Below are positions 9,122-17,825 of a stretch of 64,000 nucleotides of DNA, piece after piece. Source of the stretch: Polaromonas sp. (GTDB lineage Bacteria > Pseudomonadota > Gammaproteobacteria > Burkholderiales > Burkholderiaceae_C); the NCBI RefSeq assembly GCF_030689685.1, contig NZ_JAUYEY010000021.1:62001-126000 (forward strand), written 5' to 3'. Under the pieces are notes generated by a model. The model was not told the origin of the DNA. It searched no databases and saw only the letters and a program-made list of their open reading frames with translations. The translations under genes and the position numbers were made by a program. The first letter of the stretch is position 1. Each line of letters starts with the position of its first letter.

Positions 9122-9366
9122 CCGTGGCTCGACCGTCTCCGCAGAATCTTCTCCACCCGTTTGCGCGCTCTGGCGCTATCCGTTCTGGCCTGAACCGGCG
9201 TCACCTTGCCCGGCTCCCGCACCGGAATCGTGGGTTCAGTGGACGGTGGCTCGATGATCTCTGGCGGACTCCCAGGCCCCGGCATGGGTGGCATGACTGG
9301 TGGCGGCATCTCCGGCGGGATCTGGGTACCGGGTTCGGGCGTGCTGGCAAGTGACATGGGGGTCAT
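9070..9366 (-). CDS. Proline-rich small protein, probable
   Basis: A 98-residue frame with a striking Pro/Glu/Met-rich first half (PPEMPPPVMPPMPGPGSPPE) and a basic C-terminus. Similar short PPEMPP-type proteins occur in beta-proteobacteria near stress genes, and the next gene on this strand starts 339 bases upstream. Its 3' end overlaps the convergent secreted-protein gene by 52 bases. No ribosome binding site is obvious, so it could be a fortuitous frame; the proline bias on this strand is the main support. Confidence 0.45.
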   Translation of the reverse strand: MTPMSLASTPEPGTQIPPEMPPPVMPPMPGPGSPPEIIEPPSTEPTIPVREPGKVTPVQARTDSARARKRVEKILRRRSSHGHGVACWRWYSLRFMLR

Positions 9367-9405
9367 GGCGTCATGGGTTTTTCAAGAAAATTGTTGCCCA
9401 AGGCA

Positions 9406-9705
9406 TCAGTGGCGGCGGCTCAGCGCGGCCTTGACCAGCGCAGCCAACAAGGCGCCTGCGGCCAGCGCGAGCAGCGCTGACTGCACCGGCTTTTCTGCCA
9501 CGCGACGTGCCAGCCTGTCTGCGTAGCGAACGCGGCCTGGTGCCGGGTCGGCAGCTTCTGGCAAGGGCTCACCACCCTGCAGGATATCTGCCGATGCGGG
9601 ATTGGCCAGCACCGCTTCTTCGGCGGACTGCAACACCTCCTCGGTCAAGGGCCGGGGAGGCGCCCCCAAAGGCGTGTCGTGGATTTCTGAAGCGGGCGTG
9701 CTCAT
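9406..9705 (-). CDS. Small membrane-anchored protein, DUF883/ElaB-like tail
   Basis: A 99-residue protein with an acidic soluble N-terminus (LTEEVLQSAEEAVLANP) and one C-terminal hydrophobic segment (SALLALAAGALLAALVKAAL) ending in SRRH. This layout resembles the ElaB/YqjD/DUF883 group of inner-membrane stress proteins, but sequence support is modest. The ATG at 9705 is chosen over an upstream TTG at 9726. It lies downstream of the response regulator on the same strand (60-base gap) and may be co-transcribed. Confidence 0.7.
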   Translation of the reverse strand: MSTPASEIHDTPLGAPPRPLTEEVLQSAEEAVLANPASADILQGGEPLPEAADPAPGRVRYADRLARRVAEKPVQSALLALAAGALLAALVKAALSRRH

Positions 9706-9765
9706 GGTGCTACTTTCTAGTGACAAGGGTTGAGAAATATCGGGTCGCCTGAAGAGCCTTGGCGC

Positions 9766-10176
9766 TCAGGTCTTGGACAACTGCTGCGGCCGATTGGCCG
9801 CACCATCGAACTGACGGGCCAAAGCAGCGCAATACAGCAGCAAATCATCAATTTCGGTGCTCTTGTCAAAGACGGCATCCGCACCCAGCTGGGCGCAGCG
9901 CCAGCGAATCTCCGGCGTGGCGTGGTTGCTTAAAACCACCATCTTCTGGCTCGGGTGTCGATAGCGGCAGGCTTTGATAACCCCCAGACCGCTGCCTTCC
10001 TTTAAAAACAGGTCCACGATGGCCAGGTCCCATTGCGCGTCATTACGCGCCAGCCAACGTGTGCCTTCGTCTTCTGTTTCGGCTATGCCGATGGTTTTGA
10101 TGGGGACCAACTCTTCCAGCGTGCCTATCAGGTTGTCACGAATGGTCACGTTGTCTTCAACGATGTAAGCCCGCAT
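9766..10176 (-). CDS. Single-domain response regulator (orphan receiver)
   Basis: A 136-residue CheY-like receiver without an output domain. The acidic pocket (VEDN, residues 6-9), phospho-acceptor Asp55 (AIVDLFL), the Ser83 switch position (VLSNHA) and Lys105 (VFDKS) are all present, so it should be phosphorylated. AGGAG stands about 9 bases before the ATG. No kinase gene is adjacent; the soluble histidine kinase at 4273-5409 is the nearest candidate partner (inference). Stress-related neighbours suggest a role in general stress signalling, without direct evidence. Confidence 0.88.
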   Translation of the reverse strand: MRAYIVEDNVTIRDNLIGTLEELVPIKTIGIAETEDEGTRWLARNDAQWDLAIVDLFLKEGSGLGVIKACRYRHPSQKMVVLSNHATPEIRWRCAQLGADAVFDKSTEIDDLLLYCAALARQFDGAANRPQQLSKT

Positions 10177-10496
10177 AAGTTGTTACTCCTGTATCCGTTG
10201 GTGCGCAGAGCCAGCTTAAGCCAGAGCGACCTACAAACTTTAAACCGTAGACAAGGTGCGCACGCGAGAAAGCCGACCGTGCTGTTGTAGGCGAAGGCCG
10301 TGCGCTGTTACGTCACGCGTTTGGGCACGCCTGCGCGCCCTCTTTCCGTGGGACAGGTCTTACAAGCAGTCGCGATAGCCCTTACACCGGTTACCGCTGG
10401 CCAGCTACGAGTCGGCCCAGTGCTTGTGCGTAAGGTCGACACTTCACTTGAGTTTTCTGCAGCGTGCCCGTTTTTTTCTAGTTTCTAGGACTCCTC
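10177..10496. other. Divergent intergenic region
   Basis: A 320-base gap between the divergently transcribed response regulator and a small membrane protein gene. Promoters for both must lie here, but I cannot pick a convincing -35/-10 pair. No RNA gene, terminator or repeat is apparent. Confidence 0.4.
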
Positions 10497-10754
10497 ATGA
10501 CACTCGCAGCCTCCTCCCGCACTGGCGTGGGTGCCGCTCAACACGAGGCTGAGCCGGGCCACTTTGTTGCTCTGTGGCTGTCCGTCGCTGCGGCTTTTGC
10601 CATGCTGATCGCGTTTTTAACGCTCACACCAGACGGCGTTGCCGAGCCGGTACAAACCCTGGCGGGATGGTTGGTCGGAGGTGGCGTAGCCGCCCTCGCG
10701 GTCATCGCCGTGGTGACAGGCCTGGCGCGGCTGCTGGACTGCGAAGACGATTGA
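10497..10754 (+). CDS. Small two-helix membrane protein, hypothetical
   Basis: An 85-residue protein with two predicted membrane helices (FVALWLSVAAAFAMLIAFLT and GGGVAALAVIAVVTGLARLL) separated by a short loop, and an acidic tail (DCEDD). AGGA precedes the ATG by about 7 bases. It lies 91 bases upstream of the catalase gene on the same strand and may share its transcript. Function is unknown; no family is recognised. Confidence 0.65.
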   Translation: MTLAASSRTGVGAAQHEAEPGHFVALWLSVAAAFAMLIAFLTLTPDGVAEPVQTLAGWLVGGGVAALAVIAVVTGLARLLDCEDD

Positions 10755-10845
10755 ACCACGATGTGGCAACGACAAAGTTGCCGGCGCCATCCCCGTCCGG
10801 ACGAAAGTCCCCGGACTTCTTCTTAGACATCTCAAGGAATCACAC

Positions 10846-13014
10846 ATGTCGCAATCCAAGCGCAGTCCCGCCAACGCCCCCAAAACGCCCCCCGGAACGG
10901 ACAAACAAAAACAGCTACTGGCTTCGACTGCCGATGCGACAGGCAACCTGACGACCAACCAGGGCTTGCAGATTCCCGACAACCACAACTCGCTGAAAGC
11001 CGGCGTACGCGGCCCGACCCTGTTGGAGGACTTCATCCTCCGCGAAAAAATCACCCACTTCGACCACGAGCGTATTCCCGAGCGTGCCGTCCATGCGCGC
11101 GGCACGGCGGCTCACGGCTACTTCAAGGTCTACAAGCCGATGGTGCAATACACCAGCGCGGGCTTTCTGCAGGACCCGGAGGCCGAGATTCCTGTCTTCG
11201 TGCGTTTTTCCACAGTCGCCGGCTCGCGCGGCTCGGCAGACACCGTGCGCGACGTGCGCGGCTTCGCCGTCAAGTTTTATACCAACGAAGGCAACTACGA
11301 CCTGGTGGGAAACAACATCCCGGTGTTTTTCATCCAGGACGCCATCAAGTTTCCGGACCTGATTCATGCCGTCAAGCCCGAGCCGCACAACGAGATGCCA
11401 CAGGCTGCCAGCGCGCACGACACCTTCTGGGATTTTGTGTCGCTGATGCCCGAATCCACCCACATGTTGATGTGGGCCATGTCGGACCGCGCCCTGCCCC
11501 GCAGCTACCGCATGATGGAAGGTTTTGGTGTGCATAGCTTCCGTTTCATCAATGCACGCGGCGAGTCGCACTTCGTGAAGTTCCACTGGAAACCCAAGCT
11601 TGGCGTTCATGGCCTGGCCTGGGACGAAGCCCAGAAGATTGCCGGCAAGGATGCCGACTTCCACCGGCGCGATCTGTGGGAAGCCATCGACCAAGGTAAC
11701 TTTCCTGAATGGGAACTGGGTGTGCAGATCATCGAGGAAGGCAAGGAAGACAAGCTCGGCTTTGACATCCTGGACCCGACCAAGCTGATTCCCGAATCGG
11801 TGGTGCCTGTTCAGTTGATCGGCAAGATGGTGCTCAATCGCAACCCGGACAACTTCTTCGCGGAAACCGAGCAGGTGGCCTTTCACCCCGGTCACCTGGT
11901 GCCGGGCATTGATTTTTCGAACGACCCGCTGCTGCAGGGCCGTTTGTTTTCATACACCGACACGCAGATTTCACGCCTGGGCGGTGCCAATTTCCATGAG
12001 CTGCCGATCAACAAGGCGGTCTGCCCTTTCCACAACTTCCAGCGTGACGGCATGCACCGCCAGACGGTCAACAAGGGCCGGGTCTCGTATGAGCCCAACA
12101 CGCTCGCTACCGGCGCTGAATACCGCGTCGACGGCGGCGCCCAAGGCTTCCAGTCTTATCCCGAGCAGCTGGAATCGCCAAAAATACGGCGCCGCAACCC
12201 GTCGTTCGACGACCATTTCTCGCATGCCACGCTGTTCTGGAACAGCCAGAGCCCGGCAGAAAAAGACCATATCGTCGCGGCCTTCCGCTTCGAGTTGTCC
12301 AAGGTGGAGGTGCCGGAAATCCGCCAGCGCATGGTCGATAACCTGGCGCACGTGGACGCCAAACTCGCAGCGCGGGTAGCCGCGCCGCTGGGTATCAATG
12401 CGCCGGATGCCAAGGCGGCCGCAGGTCGCTTGGGCTTTCGTGAGTACCGGATCGTTAACACGGTGGAGGAAGATGCGGCCCTGAGCATGGCTAAACCATC
12501 GGATGGCATCAAAACGCGCAAAGTTGCGATCCTGGTGGCGGACGGCGTGGATTTGCTAACCTTCAAGCGCCTGCAGCAGGAACTGGTGGACGCGGGTGCA
12601 GTCTGCAAACTGATCGCGCCGCAGCTTGGCGCCGTCAAAACGTCTTCGGGCAAACAACTTGCGGTGGACCACACCTTTGCCAATGCGTCCTCAGTGATGT
12701 TCGATGCCGTGCTGGTGCCCGGCGGCGAAGCCAGCGTGGCGACCCTGTCGCAGCTTGGCGATGCGGTTCACTTTATTCTGGAGTCCTACAAACATTGCAA
12801 GACCCTCTGCGCTCTCAATGAAGGTGTGCAGTTGCTGGGCACTCTGGGTTTTGCGCTGGAAGGCAATGGCAACCAGGTGATGGAGCCGACAACAGGCGTG
12901 TTGCTGGCCGACGCGCGCAAGACGGCCGATGGGCAGATCGGCCAGGCCTTCATCTCGTCCATCGCCGCGCACCGGCATTGGGACCGGCTCAATGTGGGCG
13001 CCGTGCCTGCTTGA
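10846..13014 (+). CDS. katE: Large-subunit catalase HPII with C-terminal DJ-1/flavodoxin-like domain
   Basis: A 722-residue clade-2 catalase that breaks down hydrogen peroxide. The distal haem histidine is His83 (VHARG), the conserved asparagine lies in [10 protein letters not shown], and the proximal haem tyrosine lies in RLFSYTDTQ. Residues after about 560 form the extra GATase1/DJ-1-like domain ([13 protein letters not shown]) typical of HPII; small catalases of about 480 residues lack it. AGGAA precedes the ATG at good spacing. In E. coli katE belongs to the general stress regulon; the orphan response regulator and small membrane proteins upstream are consistent with a stress cluster. Confidence 0.96.
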   Translation: MSQSKRSPANAPKTPPGTDKQKQLLASTADATGNLTTNQGLQIPDNHNSLKAGVRGPTLLEDFILREKITHFDHERIPERAVHARGTAAHGYFKVYKPMVQYTSAGFLQDPEAEIPVFVRFSTVAGSRGSADTVRDVRGFAVKFYTNEGNYDLVGNNIPVFFIQDAIKFPDLIHAVKPEPHNEMPQAASAHDTFWDFVSLMPESTHMLMWAMSDRALPRSYRMMEGFGVHSFRFINARGESHFVKFHWKPKLGVHGLAWDEAQKIAGKDADFHRRDLWEAIDQGNFPEWELGVQIIEEGKEDKLGFDILDPTKLIPESVVPVQLIGKMVLNRNPDNFFAETEQVAFHPGHLVPGIDFSNDPLLQGRLFSYTDTQISRLGGANFHELPINKAVCPFHNFQRDGMHRQTVNKGRVSYEPNTLATGAEYRVDGGAQGFQSYPEQLESPKIRRRNPSFDDHFSHATLFWNSQSPAEKDHIVAAFRFELSKVEVPEIRQRMVDNLAHVDAKLAARVAAPLGINAPDAKAAAGRLGFREYRIVNTVEEDAALSMAKPSDGIKTRKVAILVADGVDLLTFKRLQQELVDAGAVCKLIAPQLGAVKTSSGKQLAVDHTFANASSVMFDAVLVPGGEASVATLSQLGDAVHFILESYKHCKTLCALNEGVQLLGTLGFALEGNGNQVMEPTTGVLLADARKTADGQIGQAFISSIAAHRHWDRLNVGAVPA

Positions 13015-13024
13015 TGCCAAGTAG

Positions 13025-13057
13025 TTGATGTCAATCCTAAAAAACGCTATCATTGAC
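13025..13057 (+). promoter_or_regulatory. fitAB promoter with inverted repeat
   Basis: TTGATG (13025-13030) and TATCAT (13048-13053) are separated by 17 bases, a good sigma-70 pair. GTCAAT (13030-13035) and ATTGAC (13052-13057) form an inverted repeat flanking the spacer, a plausible operator for the ribbon-helix-helix antitoxin encoded directly downstream. Confidence 0.65.
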
Positions 13058-13081
13058 TTCGTTTTATAGGAGTGCTGTCAA

Positions 13082-13321
13082 ATGGCAGTTGTTACCGTAC
13101 GGAATCTACCCGAAGAGACGCATCGCGCCTTGAAGGTGCGAGCGTCGCGACACGGGCGCAGCACCGAAGCTGAAATCCGAGCCATTTTGGAAGAAGAAGT
13201 ACGCCCCAAAAAACGCCTGCAGGTCGGCACGGCGCTGGCCGCTTTTGGCAAGCGAGTTGGCGGGTTAGACCTTCAAATCCTCCGCGATCAAAAACCCACC
13301 GAACCAGCGGCATTTGAATGA
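13082..13321 (+). CDS. FitA-like ribbon-helix-helix antitoxin
   Basis: A 79-residue antitoxin. The N-terminal ribbon-helix-helix (AVVTVRNLPEETHRALKVRA, with SRHGRSTEAEIRAILEE following) matches the FitA/StbC group, and the C-terminal tail would wrap around the PIN-domain toxin. GGAG lies about 9 bases before the ATG. Its last codon and stop overlap the toxin start (ATGA at 13318), the usual coupling for VapBC/FitAB pairs. It sits between katE and the RT-Cas1 locus and may stabilise the accessory region. Confidence 0.9.
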   Translation: MAVVTVRNLPEETHRALKVRASRHGRSTEAEIRAILEEEVRPKKRLQVGTALAAFGKRVGGLDLQILRDQKPTEPAAFE

Positions 13322-13740
13322 TTATTCTCGACACTAACGTGGTGTCCGAGCCGATGAAGCCTAGCGGTAATCCCGTCGTTCAGGCTTGGCTCGACAACCA
13401 GGTGGCAGAGACTCTTTTCCTGACGTCGACCAGCCTTTCCGAGTTGCTGGTGGGTATTGAAATCTTGCCGGAAGGCAAACGTAAAAAGGGGCTTGACGCT
13501 GCGCTGAGCGAATTGATTGACATCCTGTTCGGATCACGCGTCCTGGCGTTTGACCATCAGGCAGCGTTGGCATACGCGCCCTTGGTCAGGCGCGCGCGGG
13601 CCACTGGATGCTTGATCTCCGTAGCGGACGCCCAGATCGCCGCCATCGCAACTGCCCACGGATTTACAGTTGCCACAAGAGATACCACGCCATTTATTGC
13701 CGCAGGGGTAACTGTTATCAACCCTTGGGAATTGGGATAA
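13318..13740 (+). CDS. FitB/VapC-family PIN-domain ribonuclease toxin
   Basis: A 140-residue PIN-domain toxin. The catalytic acidic residues are visible in MIILDTNVVSE (Asp5), in TSLSELLVGIE (Glu42) and in SVADAQIAAIA (the C-terminal Asp). The family cleaves RNA, often tRNA or rRNA, when its antitoxin is lost. The start overlaps the antitoxin stop. The gene is full length and ends 31 bases before the convergent RT-Cas1 stop. Confidence 0.92.
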   Translation: MIILDTNVVSEPMKPSGNPVVQAWLDNQVAETLFLTSTSLSELLVGIEILPEGKRKKGLDAALSELIDILFGSRVLAFDHQAALAYAPLVRRARATGCLISVADAQIAAIATAHGFTVATRDTTPFIAAGVTVINPWELG

Positions 13741-13771
13741 AAGGGCTTTGCTGCCGCAAATCTTCAGCCTC

Positions 13772-16700
13772 TCACCAGCGAAACCTGAAGGCCCGATATT
13801 CCTCCTTGCCAAGGTAGGCATTTTTCAGACTCATTACTTGCAGATCCAGAATGCTCGACGGTGCGCGCATGTCGCCACGCAAGCGTACTTTTCGGTGCCA
13901 TTGCTTGTGAAAAGCGAGTACCAGTTTATGGCGCGAAGCGGATCGCAAGCGCCCTTCCTTATCCAGATCAAGGGCGAAACCCCTGCCAAGCATCCCCAGT
14001 ACGAGCCGGTCTCCAAAGGGCGCACGGAATTCTTCAATGAGGTCGAACACCAGACTTCCTTGGTCGCGTGCCGTCCCATGAATGATCCCGAAGTACGGAT
14101 CCAGCCCGGCCCGAATAACCGCCCTCCAGACTTCGCCGTACAACATGCCATAAACATAGTTGATCGCACTGTTTACCGGATCGCTTGCATGACGTGTGTG
14201 ACGCCCCGGAAACGACAATCCTTCGGGGATCAAATCTGCGAACGAAGACCAATACTTCACCGCAGCGCGACCTTCATGCCCCATGGCGGAAGCGCGTACT
14301 GCAGCAACGGACGGATCGAGACTATCGAGCATTGCTGAAATGACCCGGATACCGTCTGCAGATTTCGTGAGCCGACTATAAGTCGCGTCATCGGTGCGCT
14401 TACGATAACGAGCGAAATATTTGAGTACAGATGCCTGGTTCGCTGTTTTGGCGGCAAGCATTCCCAAACCGACTTTCAAAATATCCGGATCATTCCTACG
14501 CAAGACCTGTAGCTGCCTCAAATTTGAGCGGGTACTTTGAACCGGTTGGGCTATGGCCGCAGGAAGTCCCACCAGCGGCGTGAAAACAACTGGCACATCT
14601 TTTTCGCATAGACGCATCGTTAGGTCCGCTGAGAGACCTAAACCCTTACCCTCCAAGTACACCATCGACAATTCAGTGATCGCCGTGCGAAAGATCTCGA
14701 CCTTTCGCCGTCTTACCACCAGCTCGTCGCCATTGATGGTGACAAAGCAGCCGCTTGTCATGACGTGCAATCGACCATCGATGACCAGGACATCCGGATC
14801 GGTTGGCTGCTCGGCTTTCTTGGTCGATGCATTTGGCAATGGCACTGCGGGGGGAACTGCAACATTTAAATTCGGCCGACGGGAGTCATCATGGGCTGCG
14901 CCAAAGTACTCAGCCGATTGAGAAGTGCTGCCAAGCGGGTATCCCCCTGTCAGCACAGCCACTTCGGCCGCAGTCTGCGACTGCCTTTCACCATCACCAC
15001 CATCGGGGGAAAACCTCTCCCGCAACGCCCATGCGGCAGCAATATCAGAAAGCGTCGCAAAGCGCGCGCTGGCAAATGCATCAACAGCAGCATCAAGCTC
15101 CTGCAACTGACTGAGAACGGTTGGGGCGTTGTCAATGAGAAAATAATTGCGAAAGCCTCGAATGCGCGGATTCACACTCATCACGGCTTTATGCCGCTCC
15201 CCCACCGTTAATGCTGAAGAAACAACTTTTTCAATAATTTCACTAACTGCCTTGATGGTTGCCTCCATCTTTTGTGGTGGTATGCACACATCTTCCAGAC
15301 CAATTTTGAAACCAAGAAACTCTATACCGCCCGCGACCGGGCAGTAGTGGGTCTTTGCCGGTTTCAGGGCCAGCCGCAGAACCCCCTGCAGAAATTCACC
15401 CATCATTCGAAGGGCCGCCTGGGCCTCGGCCTCGCAATGGCAGAGAACGACATAGTCGTCTGCATAGCGCACAAAAGTGGTTCCCGCCTTCTCAAATTCT
15501 TTGTCTAACTGATCAAGATAGATATTGGCCAAAAGTGGCGAAATCGCCTCGCCCTGTGGCACGCCAAGCTCCGAGGGAATGATGTCCGTGAAGTCGATGA
15601 CATCCGCGACCAGCCAATGCCGAATCAATTGAATCAGATCGCGGTCGCCAATCACATCTCCGATTAGTCGCAGAAGAATCTCATGGTCAATGCTGTCAAA
15701 GCATTTGCGTATGTCGGCAGTGACTGCCCAATGCTTTCCAGAGCCGATGGCGGAGCGCGCCAGGGCAACAGCGTGATGGGCGCCGCGGCCTGGCCGGTAA
15801 GCAAAGCTTGAGGGACTGAATCGTGCGTCAAATACTGGTTCGATCAAGTGCAGGCACGCCGCTTGCGCCACGCGGTCGCGGACGCAAGCTATTTTAAGAA
15901 TGCGGACATCGCCATCAGGTTTGGGGATGCGCGCCGTTCGCAGGGGACGGCAGCGATAGCGCCCTTCCGCCATCTCCAGCGCTAGTTGCTGCAGCTCGGC
16001 GTCCAAATTGACACCAAATTGCCTGATGGTGACTAGATCATGTCCATGGGAGTCGCGGTTGTGCGCCTTGACGCGAAACCAGCCAGCATACAAGGCCTCC
16101 TTCGTGCATAACTTGCGGTAGAGGTCAGCGTTCACGGGCGTTTGCGAGTCGCTGCGTGGGAAAGTGGTCGAAAACTGCTTGACCGGCGCCAGTCGAAGTA
16201 GTTTTGACGCTTGCCGGCGAAAGCCATGCGCCAACGCGCCGTTGGCTTCAGGCACACGCACAAGCGCTGTAACTGCTTTACCGCTACTGCCTGACCGCAC
16301 CCACACCTGTCCGGGCTGCAGGTCCCGCAGGCGATTGCGCTCGGATTCGTCAAGCCACCCAGCCTTGGCATCGCCCGGTAGCTGGCCAATGTCGCCGGCT
16401 ATCCAGCAATCGGCATTTGCTGCAAGCCAAACTCGCGCCGGAAGAGGCAAGGGCTGCGTGGCAGAAAACGCGAACACCCCTATTTGCTTGACAGCCATCT
16501 CGCCGGCCAACAGCGTCAGGGGGCAAGCAGTAGGAAAAGCGTGAAGAAGAAGGGGAAGGGGAAGGGTCGAATGCCGTGCCGTGGCGTCTTGCGTGGGGTT
16601 ACCCCCGGCGGAAAGCAGCGCATCCACCAAAGCCGCATCAACCATCCACGACACAAGTTGATGCTCCAGGCGCTCGAAATGCGCGCCCGACATCTCAAGC

Positions 16701-17293
16701 CATACCGTGCCCCCCGTCGTCAAGACCTGGCCTAAGTCAACCAGATTATTACCTTCCGATAAGGCCCACACCGCAGGAAAACACAAAGCCCACTCCAGAA
16801 GTTCCACCAGGCGGTCGAGCTCTTCAGCCATGCCCTGGTTTCGGCGCAAGGAATAGGACATTTCCGGGCGCCGAAGGCCGCGCACCAACGCGGCCAACCC
16901 AACGGCACCTTGATCCGCAAGGCGATATGCCATGTCAACGGCCGCCTCAATCGTGGAGGCCGAAACGGATGCAGCAACAAGCCGGACACAACTTTCGAGG
17001 AAACTTCTGAGGGCCAGCTTCATCCCCGGCGAACGCTTGAAGCGAAACAGGGCCGTGGGCCGCCGCCGATTGGCCAGATCGCACCACAGCATGGGGCCTT
17101 TGTGCAAGTTGCCCTTGTTTCGTGCCGTCAACAATGTTGCAAGATTGCCTTGGTAATCGACGACAAACAACGCCTGCCCCCGCTCTTTGGCATGCAGAAT
17201 TCGACGCAATGCCAGATCGGCTGCGTTTGCAACGCGCCCAAGGATCAGCAGAGGCCGCGGCCGAGGGCACTCAGACGCCGCACTTGTTTTCAT
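13772..17293 (-). CDS. Fusion of a HerA/TraG-like domain, reverse transcriptase and Cas1
   Basis: A 1173-residue protein in three parts. Residues about 14-350 show the strand/helix pattern of HerA/TraG-type ATPases (ALFVVDYQGN at 41-50, VWLEMSG at 197-203, GQVWVRSGSSGKAVTALVR at 328-346). The Walker A position reads GRVANAADLA, with no P-loop; this assignment is my pattern-level inference. Residues about 400-750 are a group-II-intron-like reverse transcriptase with catalytic Asp527 (ADIRKCFDSID), PQGEAISP, YADD (610-613) and EFLGF. Residues about 834-1173 are Cas1 with Glu1007 (GHEGR), His1072 (GIIHG) and Asp1084 (VFDLIEEFR) intact. The start at 17293 has GGGAG 7 bases upstream and overlaps the preceding gene by 23 bases. 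RT-Cas1 fusions acquire spacers from RNA or DNA; here no cas2, CRISPR array, Cas6 domain or effector is visible nearby. Confidence 0.93.
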   Translation of the reverse strand: MKTSAASECPRPRPLLILGRVANAADLALRRILHAKERGQALFVVDYQGNLATLLTARNKGNLHKGPMLWCDLANRRRPTALFRFKRSPGMKLALRSFLESCVRLVAASVSASTIEAAVDMAYRLADQGAVGLAALVRGLRRPEMSYSLRRNQGMAEELDRLVELLEWALCFPAVWALSEGNNLVDLGQVLTTGGTVWLEMSGAHFERLEHQLVSWMVDAALVDALLSAGGNPTQDATARHSTLPLPLLLHAFPTACPLTLLAGEMAVKQIGVFAFSATQPLPLPARVWLAANADCWIAGDIGQLPGDAKAGWLDESERNRLRDLQPGQVWVRSGSSGKAVTALVRVPEANGALAHGFRRQASKLLRLAPVKQFSTTFPRSDSQTPVNADLYRKLCTKEALYAGWFRVKAHNRDSHGHDLVTIRQFGVNLDAELQQLALEMAEGRYRCRPLRTARIPKPDGDVRILKIACVRDRVAQAACLHLIEPVFDARFSPSSFAYRPGRGAHHAVALARSAIGSGKHWAVTADIRKCFDSIDHEILLRLIGDVIGDRDLIQLIRHWLVADVIDFTDIIPSELGVPQGEAISPLLANIYLDQLDKEFEKAGTTFVRYADDYVVLCHCEAEAQAALRMMGEFLQGVLRLALKPAKTHYCPVAGGIEFLGFKIGLEDVCIPPQKMEATIKAVSEIIEKVVSSALTVGERHKAVMSVNPRIRGFRNYFLIDNAPTVLSQLQELDAAVDAFASARFATLSDIAAAWALRERFSPDGGDGERQSQTAAEVAVLTGGYPLGSTSQSAEYFGAAHDDSRRPNLNVAVPPAVPLPNASTKKAEQPTDPDVLVIDGRLHVMTSGCFVTINGDELVVRRRKVEIFRTAITELSMVYLEGKGLGLSADLTMRLCEKDVPVVFTPLVGLPAAIAQPVQSTRSNLRQLQVLRRNDPDILKVGLGMLAAKTANQASVLKYFARYRKRTDDATYSRLTKSADGIRVISAMLDSLDPSVAAVRASAMGHEGRAAVKYWSSFADLIPEGLSFPGRHTRHASDPVNSAINYVYGMLYGEVWRAVIRAGLDPYFGIIHGTARDQGSLVFDLIEEFRAPFGDRLVLGMLGRGFALDLDKEGRLRSASRHKLVLAFHKQWHRKVRLRGDMRAPSSILDLQVMSLKNAYLGKEEYRAFRFRW

Positions 17294-17666
17294 CGTCCGC
17301 TCCCACCGGCACGGCCAGTGAGTCCGTTGTGTAGTTGTGGGCGGGGTTTCGTCTGAGCAGGGCTCGTGAATGGTATTCGGGCCATGCAAGAAACAGTTTG
17401 ATCTCGGGAAAGCCAGGTGCGAGCGCGTCGGCAACTGCCTTGCACACGAGACGATGTTTTCTTCGAGCAACGCCGCCGCCCTGGCTAAGTCGGTCGGTCG
17501 CCATGTTGCCCTCTGCACCATCCAGCGGAGAAAACTGGTCAATCACCCGCTTCAAGCTGGCAGCGCGGTCATTAAGCACATACAGCAAGTCGTGCGCTTC
17601 ACGTCGGCTGAGGACAAACCCATCCTCAAGGGGAAATTGAACACCGGTCAGAAAACAATGAACCAT
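17271..17666 (-). CDS. Small protein coupled to the RT-Cas1 gene, unknown function
   Basis: A 131-residue protein that I do not recognise. It opens with MVHCFLTGVQFPLEDGF and a helical segment (SRREAHDLLYVLNDRAASLK); a Gly-rich basic loop (RLSQGGGVARRKHRL) follows at mid-length. The ATG at 17666 is chosen because AAGGAG stands 6 bases upstream; the longer reading from 17756 lacks this. Its last 23 bases overlap the start of the RT-Cas1 gene, so the two proteins are almost certainly made together and may act as partners. Two near N-terminal and C-terminal cysteines are too few for an obvious zinc site. Confidence 0.75.
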   Translation of the reverse strand: MVHCFLTGVQFPLEDGFVLSRREAHDLLYVLNDRAASLKRVIDQFSPLDGAEGNMATDRLSQGGGVARRKHRLVCKAVADALAPGFPEIKLFLAWPEYHSRALLRRNPAHNYTTDSLAVPVGADDENKCGV

Positions 17667-17825
17667 GATCGGCTCCTTGAAAGTTGATGGTGACAAACAA
17701 ACAATCCTCTCCCAACCCCTGGCCCCATCTTCTACGACAGCTCCTTCGCGTTGCAAGTTTTATCGTGTGTATCTGGACAGTTACACTCCAATTGGAAGAG
17801 TCGATTTGGAGAGGATGTCGGGAGC

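Noticed and set aside
13772..17293. The reverse transcriptase as part of a group II intron
   Set aside because: No intron RNA domain V-like hairpin or flanking intron ends are seen, and the RT is continuous in frame with a complete Cas1 domain.
17294..17542. An 83-residue N-terminal extension of the RT-Cas1 protein
   Set aside because: This stretch lies on the coding sequence of the upstream gene in another frame; the ATG at 17293 has a ribosome binding site and conserved-looking sequence follows it.
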